DNA from: Massilia solisilvae
GTDB lineage: Bacteria; Pseudomonadota; Gammaproteobacteria; Burkholderiales; Burkholderiaceae_D
Direction: 5' to 3'
Length of the DNA stretch: 64,000 nucleotides
NCBI RefSeq assembly: GCF_024753215.1
Contig: NZ_JANUGV010000006.1
Location: 1 to 64,000, forward strand
The notes below the pieces were generated by a model. The model did not search any database. It was not told where the DNA came from and was given only the letters and a program-made list of their open reading frames with translations. The position numbers and the translations under genes were made by a program. Of this stretch, positions 35,418 through 44,939 are shown piece by piece; the first letter of the stretch is position 1; each line of letters opens with the position of its first letter.

Positions 35418-36449
35418 TCAGCAGCCGCAGCTCTCCTTCTGCACCGAGTCGAGCGTGGCCGCGCGCGTGGGCAGGCCCAGCTTGGCCAGCAACGCGCGGT
35501 CGTCGTTCGCTTCCGGGTTGTCGGTGGTGAGCAGCTTGTCGCCGTAGAAGATCGAGTTGGCGCCGGCCATGAAGCACATGGCCTGTACCGCCTCGCCCAG
35601 CTCGCGGCGGCCGGCGGACAGGCGCACCCGCGCTTGCGGCATGGTGATGCGCGCCACCGCAATGGTGCGCACGAATTCCAGCGGGTCCAGCGGCGGCAGG
35701 CCGTGCAGCGGCGTGCCTTCCACCTGCACGAGGTGGTTGATCGGCACCGACTCCGGGTACGGGTTCAGGTTGGCCAGCTGCGAGATCAGGCCGGCGCGCT
35801 GCTCGCGCGTTTCGCCCATGCCCACGATGCCGCCGCAGCAGATCTTCAGCCCGGCCTGGCGCACGCGGCCCAGCGTATCCAAACGGTCCTGGTACTGGCG
35901 GGTCGAGATGATGTCGCCGTAGAAGTCGGGCGAAGTGTCGATGTTGTGGTTGTAATAGTCCAGGCCCGCTTTCTTGAGCTGTTCGGCCTGGCCCTCTTCC
36001 AGCATGCCGAGCGTGGCGCAGGTTTCCAGGCCCAGCGCCTTCACTTCGCGCACCATCGCCTCGACCTTTTCCATGTCGCGCTCTTTCGGGCTGCGCCACG
36101 CGGCGCCCATGCAAAAGCGGGTGGCGCCGTTGGCCTTGGCCTGGCGCGCCGCGTCGAGCACGGTGTCCAGTTCCAGGATCTTCTTCGCTTCCACCCCGGT
36201 GTCATAGCGCGCGGCCTGCGGGCAGTAGCCGCAGTCTTCCTCGCAGCCGCCGGTCTTGATCGACAGGAGCGTGGCCAGTTCCACGTCGCCCTCGGGGAAG
36301 TTGGCGCGGTGGACCGTCTGCGCGCGGTACATCAGTTCAGGCAGCGGCAGCTCGAACAGCGCGAGCACCTCGGGCACTGGCCAGGGCGCGTTTTCCGGCT
36401 GCTTGATGGTGACCGGGCGGTGCAGGGATACGGCTTGGGTTTGGGACAT
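35418..36449 (-). CDS. bioB: Biotin synthase BioB
   Basis: A 343-residue radical-SAM enzyme that converts dethiobiotin to biotin. The radical-SAM cluster motif is [14 protein letters not shown]. Auxiliary [2Fe-2S] ligands lie in ETCATLGML and [13 protein letters not shown] and in the conserved arginine region ([11 protein letters not shown]). The C-terminus ends with a cysteine-rich SCGC. The ATG at 36449 follows AAGGAATCAAG; the open frame upstream is not conserved. It is the last biotin gene before mccA. Confidence 0.97.
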   Translation of the reverse strand: MSQTQAVSLHRPVTIKQPENAPWPVPEVLALFELPLPELMYRAQTVHRANFPEGDVELATLLSIKTGGCEEDCGYCPQAARYDTGVEAKKILELDTVLDAARQAKANGATRFCMGAAWRSPKERDMEKVEAMVREVKALGLETCATLGMLEEGQAEQLKKAGLDYYNHNIDTSPDFYGDIISTRQYQDRLDTLGRVRQAGLKICCGGIVGMGETREQRAGLISQLANLNPYPESVPINHLVQVEGTPLHGLPPLDPLEFVRTIAVARITMPQARVRLSAGRRELGEAVQAMCFMAGANSIFYGDKLLTTDNPEANDDRALLAKLGLPTRAATLDSVQKESCGC

Positions 36450-36465
36450 CTTGATTCCTTTGGTC

Positions 36466-37281
36466 TTACCTGGACCCGGCAGGCGGCCAGCCCGGCACGC
36501 CCGACAGGTTGATGAATTCGGCAGCGGCTGCGGCCGACGGGTGAAGCAGGCGCGGCACGCGGCCCAGCAGCGGGGCCGGGATGCGCTGCGCCATCGCCTC
36601 GATATTCTCGTCAATGAAGCTCATGGCCGGGTCTACCTCGTTGGCAACCCAGCCGGCCAGCACCAGGCCGCGCTTGATGATGGCTTCGGCGGTGAGCAGC
36701 GCATGGCTGATGCAGCCCAGGCGCAGGCCGACCACCAGGATCACCGGCAGGTTGAACTGCACCGCCAGGTCGGCGGTGTCGAAGCTGTCGGTGAGCGGCA
36801 CGCGAAAGCCGCCCACGCCCTCGACCACGGTGGCGTCGGACGCGGCCAGGATCTCGGCGTACGCGGTGAGGATCGTCACCGGATCGATCGTCTTGCCCTC
36901 GAGCGCGGCGGCCACGTGCGGGGCGGCCGGCTCGCGCAGCATGAACGGCGTGGTGATGTGCTGCGGCAGGTGCACGTTGCCGGCGGCCGCGAGCAGGTCG
37001 GCGTCCTCGTTGTGGAGAACGCCCTCGCGCATCACGGCGCCGGCCGCGATCGGCTTCATGCCGCAGGCGCGCTGGCCGGCCTGCACCAGCTTGTGCAACA
37101 TGGCGCTTGAAACCAGCGTCTTGCCGATCTCGGTATCGGTGCCGGTGACAAAGCAGGCAAAGCGCGAGGGAACGCCCTCGGCGGCCAGCGCCTCGGGAAT
37201 GGGTTCCTGCTGCGGCGCGGTGGTCGCCGGCACCACGGTGACGGGCGCGGTGACGGGTTCTTGCGGGTCGTTGAAGCTCAT
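36466..37281 (-). CDS. bioD: Dethiobiotin synthetase BioD with N-terminal extension
   Basis: A 271-residue ATP-dependent enzyme that closes the ureido ring of dethiobiotin. The P-loop GTDTEIGKT starts at residue 47, whereas in most BioD proteins it is within the first 15 residues. The preceding 40 residues are Pro/Thr/Val-rich and probably disordered. Other motifs are CGMKPIAAG and [12 protein letters not shown]. The start follows the bioF stop by one base, and no better internal ATG is seen before the P-loop. A start further in would lose the coupling. Confidence 0.93.
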   Translation of the reverse strand: MSFNDPQEPVTAPVTVVPATTAPQQEPIPEALAAEGVPSRFACFVTGTDTEIGKTLVSSAMLHKLVQAGQRACGMKPIAAGAVMREGVLHNEDADLLAAAGNVHLPQHITTPFMLREPAAPHVAAALEGKTIDPVTILTAYAEILAASDATVVEGVGGFRVPLTDSFDTADLAVQFNLPVILVVGLRLGCISHALLTAEAIIKRGLVLAGWVANEVDPAMSFIDENIEAMAQRIPAPLLGRVPRLLHPSAAAAAEFINLSGVPGWPPAGSR

Positions 37282-37282
37282 G

Positions 37283-38464
37283 TCACGTCCTTTCCAGGTC
37301 GTTCAGCGCGGCGGTCAGCTGCGCGACTTCTTCGTGCGTGTGCGCAGCCGACAGCGTTACGCGCAGGCGTGCGGTGCCGGGCGCCACCGTCGGCGGTCGG
37401 ATCCCCGGCACCCAGATGCCGCGGGCATGCAGGTCGCTCGCCGCCTGCAGCGCTTCGTCATTGCTGCCGATGATGACCGGTTGGATCGCGGTGTGCGACA
37501 CCGGGCGCCGCCAGCGCGCCAGTCGCAGTTCGGTATCGAGCTGCGCGATCAGCGAGGCCAGGTGCGCGCGCAGCGCCTTGCCCTCGTCGCCGGCAATGAT
37601 ATCAAGACTGGTCAGCAGCGCGTGCGCCAGCGCCGGCGGCGCGGCGGTGCTGTAGATGTAGGGCCGGGCGCGCTGCACCATCAGCTCGACCACGCTGTGG
37701 TGGGCGGCGACGAAGGCGCCTGACACGCCGGCCGCCTTGCTCAGCGTGCCCACATACACCAGGTTGGGCGAGGACAGGGCGAAGTGCTCGAGCGCCCCGC
37801 TGCCGTTCTCGCCCAGCACGCCAAAGCCGTGGGCGTCGTCCACCACCAGCCAGGCGCCGTGGCGCTCGCACACGGCCAGCAGTTGCGGCAGCGGCGCCAT
37901 GTCGCCGTCCATGCTGAACACGCTGTCGGTGACGACGATTTTGGTAGCCGCCGTGCTGGCCTCGAGCTGGCTGGTCAGCGCGGCCACGTCCCCGTGCGGG
38001 AACACCGACACGCCGGCCCGGGCCAGCCGCGCGCCGTCGATCAGCGAGGCGTGGTTCAGCTCTTCCGAGAAGATCATCGCGCCGCTGTCCATGCCCAGCG
38101 TGGTCAGCACCGCCACGTTGGCCATGTAGCCGGTCGAGAAGTACAGTGCCTGTGGCGACTTGAGCCACGGCGAGAGCATGTGCGCCAGGCGCTCCTCGAG
38201 CAGGCAGTGCGCGCGGCTGTGGCCGCTGATCAGGTGCGAGGCGCCGCTGCCCACGCCGTACAGTTGCGCGCCTTCGCGCAGGGCCTCCACCACGCGCGGG
38301 TGCGCGGCCAGGCCAAGGTAGTCGTTACTGCAAAATGCCAGCATGGGCCGCCCGTCCACCACCTGCAGCGGCGCGCAGCGCGTGTCGGCCACGCGGCGGC
38401 GGCGCGTCAGGCTTTGCGCGGAAAGCTGCGCCAGCTTTTCTTCAACGCTTGCGATCAGGTCCAT
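37283..38464 (-). CDS. bioF: 8-amino-7-oxononanoate synthase BioF
   Basis: A 393-residue PLP enzyme that condenses pimeloyl-ACP with alanine. Typical segments are [39 protein letters not shown], and the PLP site with [16 protein letters not shown], where the Lys forms the Schiff base. [17 protein letters not shown] binds the cofactor. It is three bases downstream of bioA and one base upstream of bioD. Pimeloyl-ACP formation genes bioC and bioH are absent from the window. Confidence 0.96.
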   Translation of the reverse strand: MDLIASVEEKLAQLSAQSLTRRRRVADTRCAPLQVVDGRPMLAFCSNDYLGLAAHPRVVEALREGAQLYGVGSGASHLISGHSRAHCLLEERLAHMLSPWLKSPQALYFSTGYMANVAVLTTLGMDSGAMIFSEELNHASLIDGARLARAGVSVFPHGDVAALTSQLEASTAATKIVVTDSVFSMDGDMAPLPQLLAVCERHGAWLVVDDAHGFGVLGENGSGALEHFALSSPNLVYVGTLSKAAGVSGAFVAAHHSVVELMVQRARPYIYSTAAPPALAHALLTSLDIIAGDEGKALRAHLASLIAQLDTELRLARWRRPVSHTAIQPVIIGSNDEALQAASDLHARGIWVPGIRPPTVAPGTARLRVTLSAAHTHEEVAQLTAALNDLERT

Positions 38465-38467
38465 CGG

Positions 38468-39817
38468 TCAGCCTGCGATCACTGCGTCGAACACGCGCGC
38501 GGTGCGTTCGCCAAGGAGCGCGATCTCCTCGTCGTCCAGCACATACGGCGGCATCAGGTACACGGTGCGCCCGATCGGGCGCAGCAGCAGTTCGTTTTCG
38601 GCCGCCACCGTGAAGAAGCGGCGCGCAAAGGTCGAGGCCCGCTGCGGGTCCGGCTCGATGGCGTCGAACGCGAAGATCATGCCGCGCTGGCGGAAGTGGC
38701 GCGTGCGCTCGTGTTCGGCCAGCGGGGCCAGCGCCGCCACCAGCTTGGTGGCGCGCTCGCGGTTGCGCCGTAATACGTCGTCCTCGCGGAAGATCTGCAG
38801 CGTGGCCAGCGCCGCGCGGCAGGCCAGCGGGTTGCCGGTGTACGAATGCGAATGCAGAAAGCCGCGCCGGATGTCGTCGCTGTAGAAGGCTTCGTACACG
38901 CGGTCGGTGGTCAGCACCAGCGACAGCGGCAGGTAGCCGCCGCTGATGCCCTTGGACAGGCACATGAAGTCGGGCCAGATGCCGGCCTGCTCGCAGGCGA
39001 AGAAGGTGCCGGTGCGCCCGCAGCCGACCGCGATCTCGTCAGCGATCAGGTGCACGTGGTGGCGGTTGCACAGCTCGCGGATCATCTCGAGGTACACGCG
39101 GTCGTACATCGCCATGCCGGACGCGCCCTGCACCAGCGGCTCGACGATCATCGCGGCGATCTTGTCACCGCGCTCTTCGAACAGGCGCTCCACGTCCTCG
39201 GCGGCGCGGCGCGCGATGTCCTGCGACGATTCGCCCTCCATCGCGTTGCGCATGTCGGGCGAGGCCACCACGTGCGCCGCCCGCACCATGGGGCCGTAGG
39301 CCTCCTTGAACAGCGGGACGTCGGTCACCGCAAGCGCGCCCACGGTCTCGCCGTGGTAGCTGCCCTGCAGGCACACGAACTCGCCCTTGTTGGGATAGCC
39401 GGCGTTGCGCCAGTAGTGAAAGCTCATCTTGAGCGCGATCTCGACCGCCGATGCGCCGTCGGATGCATAGAAGGCGTGGCCGAGCGCGTGCCCGGTCAGT
39501 GCCGACAGTTGTTCGGACAGCTCGACCACCGGCTCGTGCGTGAAGCCGGCGAGCATGGCGTGCTCCAGCTTGTCGAGCTGGTCCTTCAGGGCCGCGTTGA
39601 TGCGCGGGTTGGCGTGGCCGAACAGGTTGACCCACCACGAGCTGATGCCGTCGAGGTAGCGGCGGCCCTCATGGTCGTACAGCCAGGCGCCCTTGCCGTG
39701 GCTGACCGCGATCAGCGGCACCTCTTCGTGGTGCTGCATCTGGGTGCAGGGGTGCCAGACGCTTGCCAGGCTCCGCGCGATCCAGCTTGATGAATCTTGC
39801 TTCAAAATCGAATCCAA
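38468..39817 (-). CDS. bioA: Adenosylmethionine-8-amino-7-oxononanoate aminotransferase BioA
   Basis: A 449-residue class-III aminotransferase that makes 7,8-diaminopelargonate with SAM as amino donor. Landmarks are VWHPCTQMQHHEEVPL near the N-terminus, a specific BioA feature, GISSWWVNLFGHANPRI, IADEIAVGCGRTGTFFACEQ and the PLP lysine in CLSKGISGGYLPL. It is the first biotin gene of the operon, six bases after liuC, so it is transcribed with the leucine genes upstream. Confidence 0.97.
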   Translation of the reverse strand: MDSILKQDSSSWIARSLASVWHPCTQMQHHEEVPLIAVSHGKGAWLYDHEGRRYLDGISSWWVNLFGHANPRINAALKDQLDKLEHAMLAGFTHEPVVELSEQLSALTGHALGHAFYASDGASAVEIALKMSFHYWRNAGYPNKGEFVCLQGSYHGETVGALAVTDVPLFKEAYGPMVRAAHVVASPDMRNAMEGESSQDIARRAAEDVERLFEERGDKIAAMIVEPLVQGASGMAMYDRVYLEMIRELCNRHHVHLIADEIAVGCGRTGTFFACEQAGIWPDFMCLSKGISGGYLPLSLVLTTDRVYEAFYSDDIRRGFLHSHSYTGNPLACRAALATLQIFREDDVLRRNRERATKLVAALAPLAEHERTRHFRQRGMIFAFDAIEPDPQRASTFARRFFTVAAENELLLRPIGRTVYLMPPYVLDDEEIALLGERTARVFDAVIAG

Positions 39818-39823
39818 TACGCT

Positions 39824-40609
39824 TCATGTAAGCCACGAGGGCTTGCGTTTTTCAAGGAACGAGGCGACGCCTTCGCGTCCCTCGCCAGAGGCACGGATCG
39901 CGGCGATGCGCTCGGCCGTGTCGGCCAGCATGGCATCGTCGATCGGCATGCCGGACACTTCGCGCACGAGCCGCTTGGCTTCGCGCACGGCGTTGGGGCT
40001 GTTGGTGACGAGCGCCTTGGCGATGGCGGCGATGGTGGCGTCCAGTTCTTCCGGCACCACCACCTCGTGCGCCATGCCCATGCGCTTTGCGTCGAGCGCG
40101 CCAAAGCGCTCGGCGGTGAGGAAGTAGCGGCGTGCGACCTGCTCGCCCATTGCCTTGATCACGTAGGGCGAGATCGTGGCCGGGATCAGGCCGAGCTTCA
40201 CTTCGGACAGGCAGAAGTTGACGCCCTCAGCCGCCACCACGACGTCGCAGGCCGCCACCAGGCCCATGCCGCCTGCGTAGCAGTCGCCCTGCACGCGGGC
40301 GACAACGGGCTTGGGGCAGTAGTAGATCGTGCGCAGCATGCTGGCAAGGCGCATCGCGTCGGCCTGGTTCTCGGCGTCCGAGTAGCCGGCCATCTGCTTC
40401 ATCCAGTTCAGGTCGGCCCCGGCGCAGAAGGCCGGGCCGTTCGCGGCCAGCACGATCGCGCGCACGGCATCGTCGTGGCCCAGTTCGTCGAAGGCGAGCG
40501 TCAGTTCCGCGATCGAGGTCTCGTTGAAGGCGTTTCGCACGTCCGGGCGGTTCAGGGTGACGGTGGCCACCTTGTCGGTGACGGAAACAAGCAGGGTCTG
40601 GTAGTCCAT
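39824..40609 (-). CDS. liuC: Methylglutaconyl-CoA hydratase (enoyl-CoA hydratase family)
   Basis: A 261-residue crotonase-fold protein. It shows ANGPAFCAGADLNWMKQMAGY, an oxyanion-hole region, and VQGDCYAGGMGLVAACDVVVA. The ADLNWMKQMA wording is typical of LiuC/AUH-type methylglutaconyl-CoA hydratases, and the position 12 bases after liuB supports this over a generic enoyl-CoA hydratase. It hydrates 3-methylglutaconyl-CoA, the product of MCC, to HMG-CoA, which MvaB then cleaves. Confidence 0.9.
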   Translation of the reverse strand: MDYQTLLVSVTDKVATVTLNRPDVRNAFNETSIAELTLAFDELGHDDAVRAIVLAANGPAFCAGADLNWMKQMAGYSDAENQADAMRLASMLRTIYYCPKPVVARVQGDCYAGGMGLVAACDVVVAAEGVNFCLSEVKLGLIPATISPYVIKAMGEQVARRYFLTAERFGALDAKRMGMAHEVVVPEELDATIAAIAKALVTNSPNAVREAKRLVREVSGMPIDDAMLADTAERIAAIRASGEGREGVASFLEKRKPSWLT

Positions 40610-40621
40610 GGCAGCGTCCCC

Positions 40622-42229
40622 TTACATGCGGAAGACACCGAATTTGGTGTCCTCGATTTCCGCGTTCAGCGCGGCCGAGATGCCAAGGCCGAGCACCATG
40701 CGCGTATCGGCCGGGTCGATCACGCCGTCGTCCCACAGCCGCGCGGTGGCGTAGTACGGGTGGCCCTGGTGCTCGTACTGCTCCTTGATCGGCTGCTTGA
40801 ACGCGGCCTCTTCTTCCTGCGTCCAGCTGCCGCCCCTGGCCTCGATACCGTCGCGCTTGACGGTGGCCAGCACCGACGCCGCCTGGTCGCCGCCCATGAC
40901 CGAGATGCGCGCGTTCGGCCACATCCACAAGAAGCGCGGCGAAAACGCGCGGCCGCACATGCCGTAGTTGCCGGCGCCGAAAGAGCCGCCGATGATGACC
41001 GTGAACTTGGGCACCGAGGCGGTGGCCACCGCCGTCACCATCTTGGCGCCGTTGCGGGCGATGCCCTCGTTTTCGTACTTGCGGCCGACCATGAAGCCGG
41101 TGATGTTCTGCAAGAAGACCAGAGGGATCTTGCGCTGGCAGCACAGCTCGATGAAGTGGGTGCCCTTGAGCGCGGACTCCGAGAACAGGATGCCGTTGTT
41201 GGCGATGATGCCGACCTTGTGGCCGAAGATGTGGGCAAAGCCGCACACCAGCGTGGTGCCATAGCGCGCCTTGAACTCGTCGAATTCGCTGCCGTCCACC
41301 ACGCGCGCGATCACCTCGCGTACGTCGAAGGGCTTGCGGGTATCGACGGGGATGACGCCGTACAGTTCTTGCGGCGCGTATTTCGGTTCGATCGACTCGC
41401 GCACCGCGCCCTGCACGCTCTTCACGCGGTTCAGGTTTGACACGATGGTGCGCGCCAGCGACAGCGCGTGCAGGTCGTCCTGCGCCAGGTGGTCGGCCAC
41501 GCCCGACAAGCGCGTGTGCACGTCGCCGCCGCCCAGGTCCTCCGCGCTCACCACTTCGCCGGTGGCGGCTTTCACCAGCGGCGGGCCGCCCAGGAAGATC
41601 GTGCCCTGCTCCTTGACGATGATCGACTCGTCGCTCATGGCCGGCACGTAGGCGCCGCCGGCAGTGCACGAACCCATCACCACCGCGATCTGCGGGATGC
41701 CCCTGGCCGACAGGTTGGCCTGATTGTAGAAGATGCGGCCGAAGTGGTCGCGGTCGGGGAACACGTCGTCCTGGTTGGGCAGGTTGGCGCCACCCGAATC
41801 GACCAGGTAGATGCAGGGCAGGTTGTTCTGCTCCGCGATCTCCTGCGCGCGCAGGTGTTTTTTGACCGTCATCGGGTAGTAGGTGCCGCCCTTGACGGTG
41901 GCGTCGTTACACACGATCACGCACTCCTGCCCGGCCACTCGGCCAATGCCGGTGATGATGCCGGCGGCGGGTGCGGCATTGTCGTACATCTCGAACGCGG
42001 CCAGTTGCGAGAATTCGAGGAACGGCGTGCCAGGATCGAGCAGCATTTGCACGCGGTCGCGCGGCAACAGCTTGCCGCGCGCGACATGTTTGGCGCAGGC
42101 CGCCTCGCCGCCGCCTTTGGCCACTTGCGCGACTTTGGCGCGCAGGTCGTCCACGATCGCCTGCATGGCGGCCGCGTTGGCCTTGAAGTCGTCGCTGCGC
42201 GGATTGAGTTTGCTCTCGATATGGGGCAT
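40622..42229 (-). CDS. mccB: Methylcrotonyl-CoA carboxylase carboxyltransferase (beta) subunit
   Basis: A 535-residue carboxyltransferase subunit (LiuB) that uses the biotin on MccA to carboxylate 3-methylcrotonyl-CoA. The N-terminal half ([57 protein letters not shown]) and the acyl-CoA/biotin sites ([39 protein letters not shown] split over both domains) fit MCC rather than PCC beta. The length is right for MCC. The start is nine bases after the ychJ stop, so read-through from ychJ is possible, besides initiation at the palindrome inside ychJ. Confidence 0.95.
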   Translation of the reverse strand: MPHIESKLNPRSDDFKANAAAMQAIVDDLRAKVAQVAKGGGEAACAKHVARGKLLPRDRVQMLLDPGTPFLEFSQLAAFEMYDNAAPAAGIITGIGRVAGQECVIVCNDATVKGGTYYPMTVKKHLRAQEIAEQNNLPCIYLVDSGGANLPNQDDVFPDRDHFGRIFYNQANLSARGIPQIAVVMGSCTAGGAYVPAMSDESIIVKEQGTIFLGGPPLVKAATGEVVSAEDLGGGDVHTRLSGVADHLAQDDLHALSLARTIVSNLNRVKSVQGAVRESIEPKYAPQELYGVIPVDTRKPFDVREVIARVVDGSEFDEFKARYGTTLVCGFAHIFGHKVGIIANNGILFSESALKGTHFIELCCQRKIPLVFLQNITGFMVGRKYENEGIARNGAKMVTAVATASVPKFTVIIGGSFGAGNYGMCGRAFSPRFLWMWPNARISVMGGDQAASVLATVKRDGIEARGGSWTQEEEAAFKQPIKEQYEHQGHPYYATARLWDDGVIDPADTRMVLGLGISAALNAEIEDTKFGVFRM

Positions 42230-42238
42230 TGCCGTCCT

Positions 42239-42691
42239 CTACTTGTTGTTCTCGTTCGGGAAACTGCCGTCCAGATAGAACCAGCGGGGCACGCCGTCGG
42301 CGCCGCTCTCGCGCACGAAGCGGCTGACTTCGTGCAGACGATGGGCGCGGCCGCCGATCTTGAAGCGGGCGACGAATTCGACGGTATCGCTGTCTGGTTG
42401 TTCCGGCAAATCTGCTTTACGTTGACGTAAACGTAAAGCAGATTTTACCTCAAGTCCCAGCCACTGGATTTTTTCGTTTTCATCGAGAACAGGCTCCTGC
42501 GGGCGGGTGCTGGGGTGCCAGGTGGCCTGCAGGTATGCCTCATTTTTCAGCACGTAGGCCGTGTAGCGCGAACGCATCAGGGCTTCGGCGGTGGGCGGGA
42601 CGGCGTCGCCCGCAAGGAAGGGCCCGCAGCAGGCGGCGAGCGCGGGGCCGCCGCAGGGGCAGGGGGCGGCCGGCTTGGCTTTGGTGGACAT
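42239..42691 (-). CDS. ychJ: YchJ-family (UPF0225) SEC-C motif protein
   Basis: A 150-residue UPF0225 protein. The N-terminal zinc-binding SEC-C motif is CPCGGPALAACCGP, followed by RSRYTAYVLKNEAYLQATWHPSTRP and EFVARFKIGG, the NTF2-like core. Unlike E. coli YchJ it has no second SEC-C motif at the C-terminus. Between WLGLEV and VEFVARF it is about eight residues longer than E. coli YchJ, and the extra stretch (KSALRLRQRKADL) is exactly what the 38-bp palindrome at 42408-42445 encodes. The function is unknown. It may be the first gene of the liu-bio operon. Confidence 0.88.
   Translation of the reverse strand: MSTKAKPAAPCPCGGPALAACCGPFLAGDAVPPTAEALMRSRYTAYVLKNEAYLQATWHPSTRPQEPVLDENEKIQWLGLEVKSALRLRQRKADLPEQPDSDTVEFVARFKIGGRAHRLHEVSRFVRESGADGVPRWFYLDGSFPNENNK
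42408..42445 (-). promoter_or_regulatory. Perfect palindrome inside ychJ, candidate LiuR-type operator for the liu-bio operon
   Basis: The arms AAATCTGCTTTACGTT (42408-42423) and AACGTAAAGCAGATTT (42430-42445) are perfect 16-bp inverted repeats around six bases. Within them TTTACGTTGACGTAAA (42416-42431) is itself a 7+2+7 dyad. From memory, this resembles the MerR-family LiuR operator of branched-chain amino-acid genes in proteobacteria. It is about 180 bp upstream of mccB on the same strand. It could alternatively be a small inserted hairpin element. Confidence 0.5.
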
Positions 42692-42927
42692 GGCGGCAAT
42701 TATCCGCGATTTTCCTTGTCCCCGTCCGGCCAGTACACCCAGCCGCTGCGATCAGGTCGAGCGTCGTGGGCAATCGTTCATCATCGTTCTGAGAAATAGA
42801 CCTTTACACAAACCTGTTGCATAATTGAAAACAGCCAAGCGGGCGTTGGTGTTTTCGATGTGATCATCGCCTAACTTTCTGATTTATAACAACTAACTCC
42901 GTCGTTTCTGCTTAGGTAACTGCTAGA

Positions 42928-43176
42928 ATGCCTACAGTTCTTCGTTTTTTCGGTCTGCGGGTCGTCATCTATCCCAACGACCATAAGCCGACCCACGTGC
43001 ATGTGATCGGCAATGGCTGCGAAGCTGTCTTCAAGTTGAATTGTCCTGAGGGGCCTCCTGAGCTTCGCGAAAACTATGGTTTTTCCTCGAAGGATCTCGG
43101 GGATATTGCCGAGGAACTGGCAAAGCACATGGGAGTGCTCTGCGAAAAATGGAGGGAAATTCATGCGCATTTCTGA
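42928..43176 (+). CDS. DUF4160 domain protein
   Basis: An 82-residue protein of the DUF4160 family. Features are MPTVLRFFGLRVVIYPNDH, the PTHVHV motif with a His pair (HKPTHVHVIGNGCEAVFKL), and a C-terminal helix (DIAEELAKHMGVLCEKWREIHAHF). The family is small, often mobile, and typically sits next to a DUF2442 gene, as here, with a 14-bp overlap. The function is unknown; a toxin-antitoxin-like or regulatory role has been suggested only by gene pairing. The 236-bp gap to the divergent ychJ shows no clear promoter. Confidence 0.85.
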   Translation: MPTVLRFFGLRVVIYPNDHKPTHVHVIGNGCEAVFKLNCPEGPPELRENYGFSSKDLGDIAEELAKHMGVLCEKWREIHAHF

Positions 43177-43492
43177 GGACGTGATTGAGCAGGCCAACAA
43201 GCGAGCCGCGTGGAAAAAGTCCCACTATCCGGCGGCCATTGCCGTCCGATACGATCAGCACCTCGGCCGGATAATTATCGAGCTGACGACGGGAATAGGG
43301 ATCATTATCGCGCCAAGAGACCTGCAGGGATTTCAGGATGCGACACTCGAAGAGTTGAGTGAAGCGGAAATCAGCCCTTCAGGCTTTGGTATCTATTTTC
43401 CAAAGCTGGATGCCGACGTCTATCTTCCTCGGTTACTCGAGGGATTCTTGGGAACAGAATTGTGGATGGCCGAAAGAAAAGGCCAGCGCTGA
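43163..43492 (+). CDS. DUF2442 domain protein
   Basis: A 109-residue protein whose ATG at 43163, with GGAGGG seven bases upstream, lies inside the end of the DUF4160 gene. Family marks are AIAVRYDQHLGRIIIELTTGIGIIIAPRDLQGFQ, ATLEELSEAEISPSGFGIYFPKLDADVYLPRLLEGFLG and a C-terminal basic end. DUF2442 proteins have a beta-strand-rich fold and are usually the second member of a two-gene unit. Its function is unknown. Its last codons form the left arm of a possible terminator (43478-43521). Confidence 0.88.
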   Translation: MRISEDVIEQANKRAAWKKSHYPAAIAVRYDQHLGRIIIELTTGIGIIIAPRDLQGFQDATLEELSEAEISPSGFGIYFPKLDADVYLPRLLEGFLGTELWMAERKGQR

Positions 43493-43521
43493 GCTGCGAT
43501 CGCACACGAGAGCTGGCCTTT
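43478..43521 (+). terminator. Possible terminator of the DUF4160-DUF2442 pair
   Basis: The perfect 10-bp stem AAAGGCCAGC/GCTGGCCTTT (43478-43487 with 43512-43521) has a 24-base loop. The left arm lies in the last codons of the DUF2442 gene. Only three Ts follow, so termination strength is doubtful. Confidence 0.45.
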
Positions 43522-43586
43522 CGCATGTGACTTGACGGCTTCGCCGGCCTCTTCGCCAGAACCTGTGCCGGAGAGATTGAAGTTGT

Positions 43587-44846
43587 TTAGCGGGCCAATG
43601 TCAGCCCGTCCAGCCCGAACGGCGGCGCCTTGCCCTGCATGAGGTCGGCCAGCAGCGCGGCGCTGCCGCAGGCGAAGGTGAAGCCCAGCGGGCCGTGGCC
43701 CACGTTCAGCCACAGGTTGCTGTAGCGGGTCGGGCCCAGGATCGGCGCGCTGTTCGGCGTGGCGGGGCGCAGCCCGGCCCAGGCCTCGATCTTCGTATAG
43801 TCCGCCGCGCGCGGCATCGTTTCCTTCACTTGCCGCGTCAGGCTGGCGATCCGCTTCGGGTTGAGCGTGGCATCCTCGCCCACCATGTCCACCATGGCGG
43901 CCACGCGCAGCTTGTCGCCGATGCGCGCGTACAGCACCTTGCGTTCGAAGTCGGTCACGCTGATTTCCGGCGCCACGTCGTCCTGGCGGATCGGCGCGGT
44001 CAGGCTGTAGCCCTTGAGCGGATACATCGGCAGCGAAATGCCGGCGGTGGCCGCCAGCGTGCGGCTCTGGATGCCGGCGGCCAGCACAAACGCGTCGGCC
44101 GACAGCTTGCCGGCGGTCGTGTCCAGCCAGCTTACCTTGCCATTTTCGACGACGAAGCCGGTCGCTTCGCCATGCACGAAGCCGCGGAAATTCGGATGTT
44201 CGGTCAAGCGCTGCGCCAGCGCCTCGCAGAACGCGTGGCAGTCGGCCACGGCTTCGCCGCTGTTGTAAATACCTCCAGCCAGCTTGTCGGCCACGGCCGC
44301 AAGGGCGGGCTCGTTGGCCGCGCATTCGGCCGCGCTCCATACCTGGCGGGTGGGCGACGAATCGGGCTTGGCGGTGGCCGCCGCGAACGATTTCTGGCTG
44401 CGGTACACGACCAGCTTGCCCGACTCGCGCCACTGGAACGCCTCGTGCGGGATGGTCAGCTCGAGCTGCTCCATCGCGCGCTTGGACAGTTCGCCCAGTT
44501 GCAGCAGTTTGTTGGTGGTGCGCTGGTTGACGTCGGCGCGGCAGTTGGCGAGGAAGCTCGCCAGCCAGCGCCACTGACGCAGGTCGAGTTCGGGCTTGAA
44601 GCGCAGCGGCCCGGTTTCCTGGAACAGCCATTTGAATGCCTTGAGCGGCACGCCTTCGTCGGCCAGCGGCGAGACATAACGGTAGCTCAGCTGCCCGCCG
44701 TTGGCGTAGCTGGCGCCCGTCGCCATGTCCGGCGCGCGTTCCAGCAAGGTGACTCCAAAGCCGGCTTGCAGCAGCCACCAGGCCGAGGCCAGGCCGACAA
44801 CACCACCGCCAATTACGATTACTTGACCACTGTTATTCTTCGTCAT
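43587..44846 (-). CDS. dadA: D-amino acid dehydrogenase small subunit
   Basis: A 419-residue FAD enzyme that oxidises D-amino acids such as D-alanine to 2-oxoacids, passing electrons to quinone at the inner membrane. The FAD fold is clear (VIVIGGGVVGLASAWWLLQAG, then LLERAPDMATGASYANGGQLSYR). C-terminal marks are GLRPATPNSAPILGPTRYSNLWLNVGHGPLGFTFACGSA. D-alanine released during peptidoglycan turnover would be a plausible substrate, given the recycling cluster 1.7 kb away. It is convergent with the DUF2442 gene and appears monocistronic. Confidence 0.92.
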   Translation of the reverse strand: MTKNNSGQVIVIGGGVVGLASAWWLLQAGFGVTLLERAPDMATGASYANGGQLSYRYVSPLADEGVPLKAFKWLFQETGPLRFKPELDLRQWRWLASFLANCRADVNQRTTNKLLQLGELSKRAMEQLELTIPHEAFQWRESGKLVVYRSQKSFAAATAKPDSSPTRQVWSAAECAANEPALAAVADKLAGGIYNSGEAVADCHAFCEALAQRLTEHPNFRGFVHGEATGFVVENGKVSWLDTTAGKLSADAFVLAAGIQSRTLAATAGISLPMYPLKGYSLTAPIRQDDVAPEISVTDFERKVLYARIGDKLRVAAMVDMVGEDATLNPKRIASLTRQVKETMPRAADYTKIEAWAGLRPATPNSAPILGPTRYSNLWLNVGHGPLGFTFACGSAALLADLMQGKAPPFGLDGLTLAR

Positions 44847-44939
44847 AACTCAACAGCTTAGGGGCTGCCAACCCGTCCCGGCTAATGAATGTAGCGCGGG
44901 CGGGCATAACCGCCCCTCATGCTTCTTAATCAGCCAACA

